A DNA stretch of 64,000 nt from Chaunax sp. Z400 (GCA_037577475.1 CM075189.1:19073839-19137838); one strand, 5' to 3'. Positions 20,473 to 33,261 are shown, counted from the stretch's first letter. Notes: a model not told the origin generated them from the letters alone. A program made the numbers and translations.

Positions 20473-23400
20473 ATGCCCCAGGCTGCAGACATGATCAACC
20501 TTGGCTTCCTGTCTGACGAGGAGCAGGAGCTGATCCTGGAGGTGCTGCAGCGGGATGAGGAGCTGAGACAGGTTGAGGAGAAGCGTGTGCGGTGAGAATT
20601 TTTAATTTTCCCCACTTTTATTGATAAAGCTAAAAAGAGATGCAAGGTATTGATAATCTGTTCCACTCAGTGCATCACAAATTCCTACAAATTAAGAGAA
20701 TTTAAGTATAACCCAAATTACCCTGTAATTCACTTATTATCTCCACCAAAGAGGTTAAGTTTTCTGTTGATTTGTTTGTCAGCAGGACAGTGGAAATGTT
20801 ACTCGCCCGATTTTAATAACACTTGGTGCAAGGGTCTATCGTGGGCCAAGGAAGACGCCATTAAACTTTGGAGCTAATTAATCACAGGGCAGATGGACAA
20901 ATTAGGTGGGAGCTGTGTTTTTAAGACAACAAAGCAGTGAATTAGAGAAATGAAATGTTATTTCCTCATAGTTTTACGGTGGTTTCTTTGTAAAGTTCAG
21001 ATTGTTTCACAGTGGTTAAATTCTAAAGCACAAATTAACATGCTTGGTCCTCACAACCCTGCAGGAAGGAATTCTAGCAGCAGAAATGGAATAACACCAT
21101 CATCATTCAATATTAACTTTGTTAATATTAGTGAAAATGCTCCATTAGAATGAAGTGTTAAATGAGGTGACTAATTGTGACCTGAATCTGTTTTCAGGTT
21201 AATTGAACACAGCTTCAGTCTATAGTCTGACCTCACACCTTGCACACGTCTTTTTGGCTGGAGGCTACAAGCCCTCTACTCAAAGGCTGACTCCCAGAAA
21301 TGACCCCAGCTCACCTAAATAATAATAACAAAATATTACAGACATGTAGGGTCTCTGCAGACTCCACACATTTCTAATGGCTTACAGAGGGAGCGTCCCT
21401 CTGTGGCCCATAGCTGGCTTTCCCTTGGGGTGGGCGTGCGGTTTGCCCGGGGGCACCCGGCCTCGGGTCCTTCATGCTCTGTGGGGCGCTGTGGTGGTTT
21501 GGGTCCTTCTCTGCCTACCGGGACGGCGTGGTGTTGTAATGATCCCCCCCACTTAAAACCACGTCCAGTGACAATCACTCTCTCTCTCACACACGCACAT
21601 AAAGGTGAACAAGGTTACACAGTTATGATTATGTTGTTGATAGTATTGTATATATATCACTGCTGTTATTGTTGTTTTTGTTGCTATTTGTTTTGCTGTT
21701 ATTGTGGTTATCTCCCTTGTCTCCCCAACCCCTTGCTGTTTCTGTTTCTCCCTTTTTTTCCCACTGTCTCCCCCCCCCCTTTTCCAGTCCGGTCGCCTCG
21801 TCTAATTCAATAATGAATAAAATGCAGATTATGCAACAGGAGGAGTATGAGAGACTCCTCCTTTGCAGAGCAAAATCTGTCTGGCACTGTAAGGCACCCA
21901 GATCTTCATACTGCATGCCGAGGTTGCCGGACAGGTCAGGTTAAAATAAATAAAAAGATTTACTATATGCATTTAAATGTTGTCTTAATTATTATTTTAT
22001 TAAGTTTATCTCAATTATACTCTGCGCTGAGCAGGTTGGCATTTTGACAAGCCTACTCCCATCAGAAAGTACAGAGTGAAAGGCTACAACAATCACATGG
22101 TTCACATCAGATTCATCCAACTTCATGAGCAAAGTGTGGCGAGGGAAAAAAGAGAACAGGTCTTGATTCAGACTGGCTGCTCTTCAGTTAATTGTGCAAC
22201 ACGTGCACAGTTGCATTTAGAAAAACCCAAAGCTTATCATTTCCTCTCCGAAACGTCAAACATTCTAAATAATCTCTTGACATTTTGGAAGGTTATGAAA
22301 TCCCTAGGTGGAAATGAAAATGGGTTTACCCCATGCATTGTTAAGTACTCGGTTAAAATACCTGATAAGGCCGAATGCTTGGTTGCTTTAACTTGGACTT
22401 CATTGCTTGTTCCTGTTTGACTCTCTCAACATTGCTCACGGAAATGCCCTTGCTGTTTGTGCTCACAGCCATGTTACAGTGGGTCAGACCTTTAGTTTCA
22501 AACCGACTAGCATCTCAGAGGTGCGTAAAGCCCTTGAACTTGTCCGATAAAAAATAATCAGGTCTTGATAACTTTGAGCCTTGTTAGCAGCTGATTTTGT
22601 CACACCACCACGGGCACATCTTTTTAATGTCTCCTTGGACACAAACAAATCCCCCTCAGATGGAAATCTGCTTTTGTGCTTCTCCTGTTGAAAGGGGCTA
22701 ACCCTGCTATCTTAAACGATCATAGGCCCATCTCCAAATTTCCTGTCCTGGTTACATTTCTGGCATCCCGTGTGAGTGAGCAGTTCTCTTATCGTCTGAC
22801 TGCAGCCTTAAAAGTCAAACACTTGCCAGTGTAGGACTGTCAGAACAAATTGTCTGTTGGTTTAAGGATCATTTGTCTGGCAGATCTCAGTGTGTGCAGG
22901 CAGACAGTATTACTCATAAACCCTGTGTGCATCCAAGGCGTGCCACAGGGATTACTCCAAGGAACTCTTCTATTCTTTATATTTATTTGGTCTCTTTGAA
23001 AATGTTTCCAATGCCAATTTCCTTTTTTATGCCATTGACACTGTGATATACTACTCCATGTCAACACTAAACCAGGCTCTTTGTCAGCCGCAGCTAGCTT
23101 TTGACACTGTACAATGTATCCGACTTGTTTTGAAAGCTGACACAACTAAAATACAACATGTAAGCCCTTGAACCTTCCATCTGTCGCCACACTCCAGGGA
23201 ACCAAGAATCGAGTCTGTATCGCAGTACAAATATCTACGAATTGTACTCTGTGATTTTTTTTTTATCATTTCAGCCTTGCATTCAGTGACTGGCGAATTA
23301 GGTTTCTATTGTAGAAACAAGTCTATCTTTATTTTTGAAGACCAAAAGGAGACGTGCCGCCTATGTGTCTGTGCTGCCCTATTGTGATGTTATACATACA

Positions 23401-26400
23401 GACATCCTCGCAATGCCTACATACACTGGAACATTTATTCCAAATGTAAAAACCCTCAGTCACCGGTTCTCTTTTTATGCTCCAGTTCAATGGTCTGCCT
23501 TGTCCTCTCATAGACTCAACCACTGGCATATTCTTAATTATAATCAGGGGTGCACATATGTAGTGTGCATGCGTGGTCAAAAGAAATGATGTGCGACATG
23601 TATTAGAACAAGAAGTGCGTTTGCGTACCACCATTGTGTACATTGTGTCCGTGTCTAGCAGTGGAGAGATAAATTAATTGATTAAGGTTTGAATTGAACA
23701 GCACAGGAAATAGTAAAGGGGGTTCTGCAACCCTTCCATGCTTGTGGTTTATTATGGGATGAGTGGAAGACGGAATTGGTTTCGGTTTGCACAGACGGAG
23801 CTGCAGTCAGCATTGCGGTTTACAATGAAGTCGTTCCCAAATCGCATGAGATGGAGTGTTTAGTGAGATTCCCTTGTGCAGATTCTGTGTACCACCCACA
23901 TCCTTGAAAACTGCTCGAAGTCAGCTGACCGCATTGGTCCCATACTGCGAGACATTTAATTGCTCTATTGTAAAGTTACTAAGCTTTAATTTACACATTG
24001 GGGTGTAAAAAAAAACAGAACAATTAAAGAAGATAGGCGGTGAGAATAGAATTGCCTTTGTGAAACAAGGGAAGTTTCACAATATTAGATGGTGTCCATG
24101 GAGGCAAGAGAGTGTTGAAAGTATAGAGACTATTACCTGCCATTCAAATTCAAGTGATTATAAATGACAGTGACCTAAAACATGTCTGCCTGATGCAGCG
24201 CAAAAGATGGAAGACCAAGCAACATCTTCAGGTATTCATATGAGAACCAGACCAAAACTGTTGTGTGTACTCCTGATTATAATGCTGCTGTTGGTCTGAT
24301 TCTATCAGAAGTTATTGTCTTTTCTCCTCGGATACATTTATACTAAATTTTCATAAAGTCCGTATTAAACTCAGAAAAAGGGCATTTCTGTAAACTGCTC
24401 CCTCTGCTTGGAGTTTTCTGCAGAACTGTTTGAATCTGCCTGAGCTGGTCTCACTGGACATGTGTTATATATGCTTTATGTCTGTAACCTTGTAACCGTG
24501 CAGATGCCTGTCTTGGCCAGGTTTCTCTGAGAAAATACATTTTTAATCTTAATGAGACTTCACACCTGGTTAAATTTTGATTTTAATGTAAAATTCTCAA
24601 CTGAGGCGGTGGGAAAAAATATATAATTTTGGTACCAGTAATAACCAAGTATCTGATTGGCACCAGTATAAGAAATCCAAACAACACCCAGCCCTGGTTG
24701 CTAGACAAATTTACATTAGAGGGAATTTACTCCAGGGAACCAAGAATCGAGTCTGTATCGCAGTACAAATATCTACGAATTGTACTCTGTGATTTTTTTT
24801 TATCATTTCAGCCTTGCATTCAGTGACTGGTGAAACACAAACTGAAATTAGGTTTCTATTGTAGAAACAAGTCTATCTTTATTATGGAAGACCAAAAGGA
24901 GACGTGTCACCTATGTGTCTGTGCTGGCCAGACTACATAGATACACTATATCTCCATATCTTATGTTAACATAGAGATTGTGTTGCACCATGCACTACCA
25001 TGATTAAGGGCTGGTATGTAACGCAACATAATAATTTATTGTGAATGGTATTGTAATGATGATCACATTCTGTTTTCATTCTACAAGTAACTGACAAAAT
25101 TTGCTCACAGGACTTGCTTTATATTGACGAAGAAATGTGTCTAATCTAATGCATAGCAATGTCCATTTCGTAATTTTGGGTGATTTTTGAAAATTGATTA
25201 TAATTATTTGTCTGAGTTGATGAATTGATCCATAAATTGTCAGAAAAAAATGTAGAATGTCCATCACAGTCTCCCAGAGCCCAAAGCCATCTTAAAAATT
25301 GCTACAGTCCAAAATCCAAAGGTAGAAAATCCATGACTTAATTTATTATCAGATATTCATGTTAGGATTCAGAACAGAAGCTGGATTTTTTGTTTTGGCA
25401 TTCCTACTAAAAGTGGCAATATAAGAATTTTTGCTTCATATCTGCAGTTAATTAGCCTGTTCATTGATACCCGACTTATGTCAGCTATAAACGTACGAAA
25501 TGGCATTTAAAACTATTTGCCACTAAAACACTGAAGTAGCTTTTCAAAGGACAACCTCTTAGCTCTGAATTTTGTCTTGTCTCAGGAAGCTGAGGACAGA
25601 GCTGCTGGACGTGAAGAGGAGAGGGGCTAAACGTGGCAGTGGAAAATACGGGCAGAGTGTCTGCGGCAGATGCCTGGATCCCCTGAGTCGACTGACTTTT
25701 TCCTCCAACCAGTGTAAGATGTGCAATCACCATGTGTGCCATAAATGCCGAACAGTCCTCACCGAAGGATCCTGGCTGTGCACTGTGTGCGCCAAAGAGT
25801 CGTAAGAGACTATTTTGTTCATACTCCCCTTTAATTGTATTTTAGCAAATATTGTGTCTGGATCAAAATGTTCCTGTGTCTTCAGGGTTTTATAATTCTT
25901 TGCCATTCAGTGTATAATACACATCAGTGTGGTCCATTGACGTTTAAATGGCTTGTAAATAACAGTGGAGATCTAAGCAACTGTGGAATCAGCTATATCA
26001 GGCTTTTAATACACAGACAATAATATAACAGTACACTAATAAGTAGTATTTTGTGCTTGTATTTCTAATCTTGAAATTTTATACAGGTAGATAAATGTGT
26101 CAAAGTTCCCTTCCATGAAAAATCTGACATTTGTCACAACTGTTATTGGTCAAGAAATCTTTAAAATGTGCAAAATTAAAGAAAAATGTATTTTAATGTG
26201 AATGTGGGAAAGGAGAAGGCACTATTAAATATGTGATGGGACTTATCAAGAGTCCAATATATACAATATATCTGAACGTCTCTCACAATTACCAACTTTA
26301 GCATGTTGCAGACTATAATAGATGTTAAACAATACAGTACAAAACAGTACAGTGGTGACTGGTTAACCTTTCTCAAGTCTGTCATTAAACCAATAAGTGT

Positions 26401-29229
26401 AAATTCTGTCAATTAAGGCCTTTAAAAAGTGTCTATGTTGGATTCTAGGAATGTAAAGAAAATGACAAGTGACTGGTTCTACGATCAAAGGGTCAACCGT
26501 TTCTTCACGACGCCTGGACATGACCTAGTGAGAGCCTCCCTGAGAAAGAGGGTTCAGTGTAAGTACAGGAAGAGGAAGTGAGTATCAACTGTTAAACCAG
26601 GAATGTAAACAGGTCTCAACGAAATTCCCCACAATCACAGGAACATTGTCCCAGTTGACGGGTATGTAAGAGACTGCAGTGACATGGTGACCAGTGTGGA
26701 AATGTGATTTTAACAATTGTTCTGTGTTACAGCAAATAAGCGTGAGACAGCAGGAGAACTGCTGCTGAGAAGTAGTGAAATAAACCCACATCTTCCCCCT
26801 CCTGTACCTCAGACCAGGCAGATCTCTCAGACATCTAGAAACAAAAAGTGTGTCATTGTTGTTGTTTTTTCACAGTTTTCTCAGTTTCAGAAATGTTAAC
26901 ATATGGATTTTGTGAACACAGATCAATAGTGTCTCAACCTTTTGTCACCCTTTCTTGACAGTCATTCAAGTGGGAATTCAGGATCACTTACTTCAAGGGA
27001 ATCATTTGAATCAAAACCCAGACACAGTGATACGGAGTCTGCGGAAAACATGAGTATCATTAGCAGTAAAACTGATACAGAGTCTGGCCATGAGACCCCC
27101 GAGCAACCAAGGTAAACTCACCTATCAGACCTCCCTCTGAGGCAGGAAGTTGTGGACTAGTCCATTTTAATGTCATGAGAAATTCTCTACCTATTTCAAT
27201 CAGTAAACCCAATACTTTTTTTTTTTACTATACATTTGGATTCCCTGGCTTGCAATTTTAAATTCCTAGTTTCCACTAAAATAAGACACAGATGTTTTCA
27301 ATAAAACTTGACAGGCTTTGAGAGGGCAGACCCTATCCCTGACCCCTCCCCTCCCTCCCCTTATGCTAATGGTGAAGAGGGTGTAGATGCATAGACACTA
27401 GGTTGCATGCAAACATTTTAAAAGCTATTTTACATGCATTTAAATTGTAGTTTTTTTAATTAATGATGTGTATCATCACACAGGAGAGCAAAACGCTCAG
27501 TTGAATCCAGCCCAGCAGGATCCAGTGTTTCCAGCATGACCATCCCACACAAAGCAGATATGGCTAGCGTTGACGGTGCCAGCACAGACGCTACCGATGT
27601 ACAATGCTTTCAAGTAACACAGACATGTTTTTGTCTCAAGACATTATGCCTTATTTTCTCTGACTGATTCCTCATTCCTGTCACTGTAGACCCTTGAAGT
27701 AAGAGCAGTCAGTCAGAGCTCAGATTTAGACGTTGATAAACTCTTCAAGAAGAGCATCAAACGAGACCCGAGGCCTACTGGTTGGTATCTTTGTACTACA
27801 GTGTGCTGTGCTGTTGTTTTTCCTCCAGAATGAAACGGAAGCATTGTGTGTAGCACAGCTTAATTGCTGGTCTGCATTTTTCTTACAAGAGTGTGTGTCA
27901 ACACTGGACCTGCGTGATGGAGCTGAGGCATCACAGGCCTCAATGGGCAATAGGAGCAAATCTGCACCAGGCCTAGACATACAGGTAAATGGCTTTCAGA
28001 AAAAGTCTGATTGTTTTTTGTTTTGTTTTTTTTGGTAATGAATCTGTTATATATTAATGTTGTTGTTTTTTAAACCAATCATGCCTTAAAGGGGAGTCTG
28101 CCTGCCGTATTACTAAAACATTGGCTTTTGTGTAGGGACACACTCTTCAATTTTCTTAATGCGATCTTATTTTTCAGCATCCCCAACACTGCTTCTCATT
28201 TATTGCAGCTATTTTCAAGCTATTTTTGCCTCATTCCATGGTGGATTATTTCCTGTTTGATTTGTCACAGCCAAATTAAGCTAGAACAAACCCAATCCTC
28301 TAATTTTATGAGCAAATACTAAGAGTGCAGTGTAAAGATCCAGCTTTAGCAAACCAGATTTGTACTATTATTTTTTTTTTTTATCACACAATCCTTATTA
28401 TGGCTTACAAACTAAAACATGATCAGTCTTCTAATGTTTCATTTTATGCGGCAGGAAGATGGAGAGGAGGAGGAAGATATTGACAGCTTGGTTAGCTTTC
28501 ATAGAAGGACAATGGCTTCAAGCTCCAGCCTGCACAGCTCTAAGGTAAAGCATTGACATTTCTAAAACCTCTTTGAAGAACAACTCATGATGTCTCTCAG
28601 AATGTAAGTGGTTTATAATCTGAGCGAGCATCTATAATCTCAGGATATCCTTTAGCAAGTAAGGAAGTGTGAAAATTGATGTGTAAATTGTTTCTATAGT
28701 TACCAAACCCTCAGGGGAAAGCATGCCGTCACTCACGATGTAGATGGACAAAAACATCCTGATCTCTGCTAATTAGTTTTGTCCCTGACTCACTTCCTGT
28801 TAACCCTCTTGCATTTGTTTCTTTGCTGCTTTTTATTTTGTCCAAATATTAAATAAATGTTAACATATGCTACCAATGAAACAAACGTAGAAATGTGTTA
28901 ATGATTATGAATTCAGGTTAAGTGTATGTGTATTTCTCCAGAGCACACTTGGCAGCCTGATGAGTATTTACAGCGATGCAGGAGACTTTGACACTGTGGA
29001 GGTGAGCGGAGACGTCGTCTTCTCTATGAGATTCGATGAACAGTCCCAGAGCCTCCAGGTCTTCATTGAGGAGTGCCGCGATCTGGCCTGCGGGGACACC
29101 TCACGGCAGATTTCTAACCCGTAAATATTAAAAAATAACCCTGCTATAATTAGACTGCATAACTAATTGGAAGCACAGTTTGCTCACACTATGGTGTCAG
29201 TTCTGGCTCTGAAACTCTTAGTGTTTTTT

Positions 29230-29275
<46 letters not shown>

Positions 29276-32200
29276 CAGTGATGTTAGCAGGGCTCTGATC
29301 AGTGTAGATAAGCGGTTGCTGTGTTTACACTGTCTCTGTTATCACATCCCAGAGGTGATTACTTGAATTTTACAGGAAGGTGAATATCAACGCATTTTGC
29401 ATAGCATTTATAGAGAAAACACAGCAGAAGACTCGTAGCCCTGTCTGAGAGAAACACTGTGATTTTTCTGTTTCTGTGTTTCAGTTATGTCAAGTGTTAT
29501 TTACTCCCCGACAAATCTCGTCAGAGCAAAAGGAAGACCAGCATCAAAAGAAACACACTCAACCCCGTCTACAAAGAAACACTTAAGGTGATGGTTTATA
29601 ACTGCACCACAGCTGTGACCTTATCTCGTCGACTTGACACGCCCTGATTAGTGACGTTGTGCCATGCCTGCTGCAAATAATAACCACACCTACACGAACC
29701 TTAAGAATGATGTTGACATTGCAGATTAAAAGAGCTGTTGTTAAATATTGATTCTGCTCATGGTCTCCGATGTAGACTCAACTTAAATACAATGACGAAC
29801 CAGACTGCTGCAACTGAAATTAACCAAATGAATCAATTTATTACCAATGCATCATGAGTTTGGATGTTTTTTTAAATGTTTACATAAAAGATAATCATTT
29901 CAAAGATTTTACAACTTCTATTAAAATCTGAATCAATCTTCTGCTTCTGTCCACATTCCATGATTTGATTGAACCGCACTCAGCGGCAGGACATTAAAAT
30001 TATTTATTACCAATGCATTGTAAGTTCGGATGTTTTTTTTTATGTTTACATAAAAAATAATCATTTCATAGATTTTACATTTTCCATTAAAATCTGAATC
30101 AATCTTCTGCTTCTGTCCACATTCCATAATTTGATTGAACCTCCCTGAGCGGCGGGACGTTAAAGTAATTTGAGATCTCTCCACCACCGCCTCAGTTTTG
30201 AAGTGTGCTTTTGATTCATCCCATCTTCTTCACCAACAGTACTCTATCAACCGCTCTCAGCTGTTCACCCGCTCAGTGTTGATCTCAGTCTGGCATCATG
30301 GTCGCCTCAGTCGCAACGCCTTCCTGGGAGAGGTGGAAATCCCCCTTGACTGCAGAGACCTCAACTCCCCGTATGTGGACTGTGTGGCTCTCATGGCGAA
30401 GGTAGAGAGATTTAGAGATGTATTTTTCTTAACCACTCTACAATGAAATCATCGTAACAGTGCCCTGTGGAGTTTTCTTAGAAACAAACAAAAGTTATTT
30501 TTACATTCAGTGTTAATCACCAAAACCCATTAAGTGTATCCTTGAGGTCTAAAAATGGGATGAATGGATTTACCACATATAAACAAAGCAAGTTTCAATT
30601 TTCACAGGAAATCTGCTTCATAGAGGTCAAAAAGTGGCCAAGATTATCTCCTTAATGAGTGTGTTTTTTTTACCTGTTTGTGCATTATATGCATAACACT
30701 ATGCAGACAACACAATTCAAACACCTTAAGGAAAAGGACTTCAAAGCTCCCTTTTCAGTTTTCTAGTTTTCAAAATTTCAGTTCACATTAAGCGTTTCCC
30801 ATAGTCGTCTTCATTCAAACAGCCTCCACTGCAAATGAACATCTATCTAATGTGAGTTTGGCAAAAATGTTAACAGACTGAAATGTTTTAAAATTGCATT
30901 GCATCTTGTCGCCACTGTGCAGTGTTTCATTGTGCAATATGTCACCTGTAGATCAGTGCGAAGCCTTGAATGTGAACAGTTTTTCTTTTTTTAGTGTAGA
31001 GGCCTGCATGTCGCTATAGACAACTTGTTTGCTGTACTCTTTTTTGGTTTCTTGTGTTTCCTGAATATGACATACTTTTCTTAAACAGTCAGCCTCTGCT
31101 CTGTCGGCCTCAGCTTTTGCTCAGTACAAAGGAGACTTGGGGATCTCCTTGAAGTATATTACACCTAAAAAGCCAACTGAGAAAAACAAAGGTAAGACTA
31201 CGATAAGAACATTCTGCATGGCCTGTGTTTGATTAATTTTTTTAATTTGCTTGACTTTTCTAAAAGTGTATATCTTCTCCTCAGGCAAAAAGGCAGTGAC
31301 TGGGGAAATGGGAGAACTGCATATCCTAGTTAAAGAAGCGAGTAATTTGATGCCCATGGCAGTGGGAGGAACATTAGATAGCTTTGTAAAAGGGTTAGTG
31401 ATAATCTCACTCAGTGTGTTTTCATAGACACATTCATCTGTTTAGACTAACTCTGTGGATGCGGTTCCACAGGTACTTGTTCCCAGCCAAGGGGAAGACC
31501 ACAAAGAGGAAGACTCCTGTGGTGAGGAAGAACTTGAATCCCCACTATGACCACATCTTTGTGTACAAAGGACTGGCTCTGGAACAGCTGACAGACATGT
31601 GTGTGGAGCTGACTGTGTGGGACAAAGAGGCCATGTCGAGCAATCAATTCCTGGGAGGAGTACGTCTCAGCTCTGGAAATGGTAAAATAATCCAATAAAT
31701 CCCAATATTGTCCTTTTTCACCTGACTTTCAGGCCTTACACATGAGACATGGTTTTGTGTAGTAACTTTGTAGTTACTTCATCTTGGAGAGTTGTGTTCA
31801 TTCAATGTATGTTTGTTTCACCTGAGTTTGTCAACATTTTTGAGGAGGTAGATTCTATTGTAAGGTCTTTTTGGCCTTTTTTCACTTTGAATTATTCAGT
31901 TTCAGTTTACTGTGACAATTGAACCTTTTTTATTGCAGTAATTCTTTTTGGAACTTGTTGGGGGTTTTTTGGCACCAGGGCTTAGGAACATTTTACATTT
32001 TTAATGCAGGTGTTGTACTAAAAGAAAAGAAAAGCAATAACGTTTTATTCTTGTTTAGTTTTATTGTCGAGGCATAACTGCCTTTGTGAGAAAGATGTCC
32101 TTTAATTTTGGTTACTGCTAAAGCTTCCGCAAGGCCCTCTATCTTCTGTAGTCACTGACACAGTTGAGTAAAACACATATGAAATTTAGATTAGCAAAAT

Positions 32201-32386
32201 CAAGACGAGTTTTGTATTCACTGTGTAATCTTCACCTCTGCAGGCACTGTTAAAGTAGGAAGAGAGGAAGTGGAAATGGACTCGGTTGGAGAGGAAGTCA
32301 GCCTGTGGCAGAAGATGATGCAGTACCCTGACTCGTGGGCAGAGGGCACACTTCCACTGCGTTCCACTATGGAGAAGGGCAAATAA
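20473..32386 (+). CDS. sytl4: Synaptotagmin-like protein 4 (granuphilin/Slp4), complete, 16 coding exons
   Basis: Slp4 binds Rab27/Rab3 and syntaxin and docks secretory granules at the plasma membrane. Exons: 20473-20591, 25586-25801, 26449-26558, 26733-26847, 26962-27111, 27484-27598, 27690-27780, 27890-27984, 28455-28544, 28942-29120, 29485-29587, 30240-30401, 31089-31191, 31285-31393, 31473-31681, 32244-32386. The phases are continuous and give 702 aa (human 671). Residues 1-125 are the Slp homology domain: [10 protein letters not shown] helix, FYVE-like zinc finger with Cys pairs 66/69, 83/86, 91/94 and 105/108, then the [11 protein letters not shown] helix. A Ser-rich linker includes RSKSAPGL. 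C2A spans about 388-510 with basic patch SKRKTSIKR (441-449). C2B spans about 555-702 with KRKTPVVRK and the ending [25 protein letters not shown]-like and [14 protein letters not shown] blocks fit SYTL4 rather than SYTL5. ATG 20473 has a good context (GTCGCCATGC); the next in-frame Met is at residue 7. Confidence 0.97.
20741..20905 (+). repeat. Old fish interspersed repeat
   Basis: It begins TTATCTCCACCAAAGAGGTT, then GATTTGTTTGTCAGCAGGA, and further on TGGGCCAAGGAAGACGCCAT and TAAACTTTGGAGC. This is the best-preserved copy in the window of the family also present at 9690-9862 (inverted) and 17500-18010. Confidence 0.6.
21180..21950 (+). mobile_element. Retroelement 3' part with GC-rich core
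   Basis: A GC-rich island (21380-21550, phrases such as GGGGGCACCCGGCCTCGGGT) sits in AT-rich intron DNA. A pyrimidine/T-rich stretch follows. Then comes a conserved-looking 3' block with GAGAGACTCCTCCTTTGCAG and TCTGTCTGGCACTGTAAGGC, and it ends in AAATAAATAAAAAG. I recall this order of blocks as the tail of a common teleost retroelement. It has no intact reading frame. The family name is not certain. Confidence 0.55.
22040..23640 (+). mobile_element. LINE reverse-transcriptase relic, copy 1
   Basis: Broken plus-strand frames carry successive reverse transcriptase landmarks. [15 protein letters not shown] is near 22275, [20 protein letters not shown] near 22725, and [14 protein letters not shown] near 22935. 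A degraded DDTVIYYS-like piece lies near 23035, and [14 protein letters not shown] near 23210. Stops and frameshifts interrupt all frames, so the copy is dead. A 187-bp stretch (23191-23377) is repeated at 24729-24927. Confidence 0.8.
24240..24580 (+). mobile_element. LINE C-terminus and 3' tail relic
   Basis: Frames read [10 protein letters not shown], then [10 protein letters not shown] and LPELVSLD, a degraded C-terminus of a fish LINE polyprotein. The noncoding tail follows (CTTGGCCAGGTTTCTCTGAG, then TTTTTAATCTTAATGAGACTT), a typical 3' end of this LINE type. It may be the end of the copy whose reverse transcriptase lies at 22040-23640. Confidence 0.7.
24629..24930 (+). mobile_element. 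LINE reverse-transcriptase relic, copy 2
   Basis: Positions 24729-24927 nearly repeat 23191-23377, including the frame [17 protein letters not shown]. Copy 2 has a short insertion after the GACTGG near 24830 that copy 1 lacks. It is either a second insertion of the same family or a local duplication. Confidence 0.8.
29233..29273. repeat. (CA)n microsatellite
   Basis: About 20 CA units in the intron after sytl4 exon 28942-29120. Confidence 0.98.
29836..30167. repeat. Tandem duplication of a 166-bp unit in a sytl4 intron
   Basis: Two adjacent copies (about 29836-30001 and 30002-30167) share the block order TTTATTACCAATGCAT, GTTTACATAAAA, AATCTGAATCAATCTTCTGC, TTCTGTCCACATTCCAT and GATTGAACC. 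They differ at scattered positions, including an ATGATTTG/ATAATTTG change. The second copy ends about 70 bp before the acceptor of exon 30240-30401. Confidence 0.9.
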
Positions 32387-32589
32387 AAACAGCACATGCC
32401 TGGACCTAGAGAACCAAATGGGGAAAAGCTGTGGGGTCTGAGACATTAATCTACAGAGCGTGGATTGATTTTTGATTGCTGACTTGAGTTTTACATACTG
32501 TGACGTGGTCACTGTCATCACGTCAAGTTATGCAAGGGCATGAGACTGTAAGGCTACTGTATATAAGCCGCTGGCCTAAAGGCAACAAT

Positions 32590-32676
32590 AATAAAATGTG
32601 TTACCTCTACATCTTATGCTCTGCAATATTTGTTGACTATATATGGCGTACCTGATTCAAGTAACATCTTAATAAA
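32590..32676 (+). terminator. sytl4: sytl4 polyadenylation signals
   Basis: AATAAA occurs at 32590-32595 and again at 32671-32676, giving 3' UTRs of about 220 or 310 nt. Either or both may be used. Confidence 0.7.
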
Positions 32677-32699
32677 GTAACTGTTTTAAACAATCATAG

Positions 32700-33255
32700 T
32701 TATTTTATTTTATTTTTTAGACTATTTGAAAAACTGCTGTCCGTATTGCGATGCATTGTTTCGAATTATATTTATGAAGTCTGCTCCCCAGGTGGACTCT
32801 GGAATGCAGGACGTCTGCCTGAGGGCCCATGTAGACAGTATGAAATGTGGTTTCGGTCGGGCCTTCAGCAGTCGCTGACTTAATGAGGACGTGCCTCAGT
32901 CTGCAAGATCTGCGACGTCTCGACGTTTGGATCCAGCCTGAACATCTGGTCACACCTGTGTCCTTGTTTAAGGTTCATCTTTTGCACACCCTCCCCAACA
33001 GCAAACAGGTCAATTGTTGAAAATGTGCCAAAGCATCACAACACTAAACTCTGGATATATTTTAAGAGCATAGACACATTTTTATTTTTTTAAATTCAGG
33101 CCATATACAGTATATTATTGCTACTCAAAATCATGCACAGCACTTAGCACAGAAAATGTAATGTAACGTGTCATCCTTTGTAATATGTACAGATAATGTG
33201 TGCAGAATTGCACTGACATAATGGGTAACAATTATAAACTTGCATTATAAAAAAA
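32700..33255. other. Spacer between sytl4 and srpx2 (left part)
   Basis: This lies between convergent gene ends. An open minus frame at 32717-32953 has no recognisable similarity and no splice context. Nothing further can be supported. Confidence 0.5.
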
Positions 33256-33261
33256 AAAACA

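Larger units (their letters stand above)
20592..25585 (+). other. sytl4: sytl4 intron after coding exon 1 (5 kb, repeat-rich)
   Basis: This intron is a trap for retroposons. It has an old repeat at 20741-20905, a GC-rich retroelement piece at 21180-21950 and LINE pieces at 22040-23640, 24240-24580 and 24629-24930. No second gene is visible. The stretches 23650-24230 and 24935-25580 show nothing recognisable. Confidence 0.7.
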
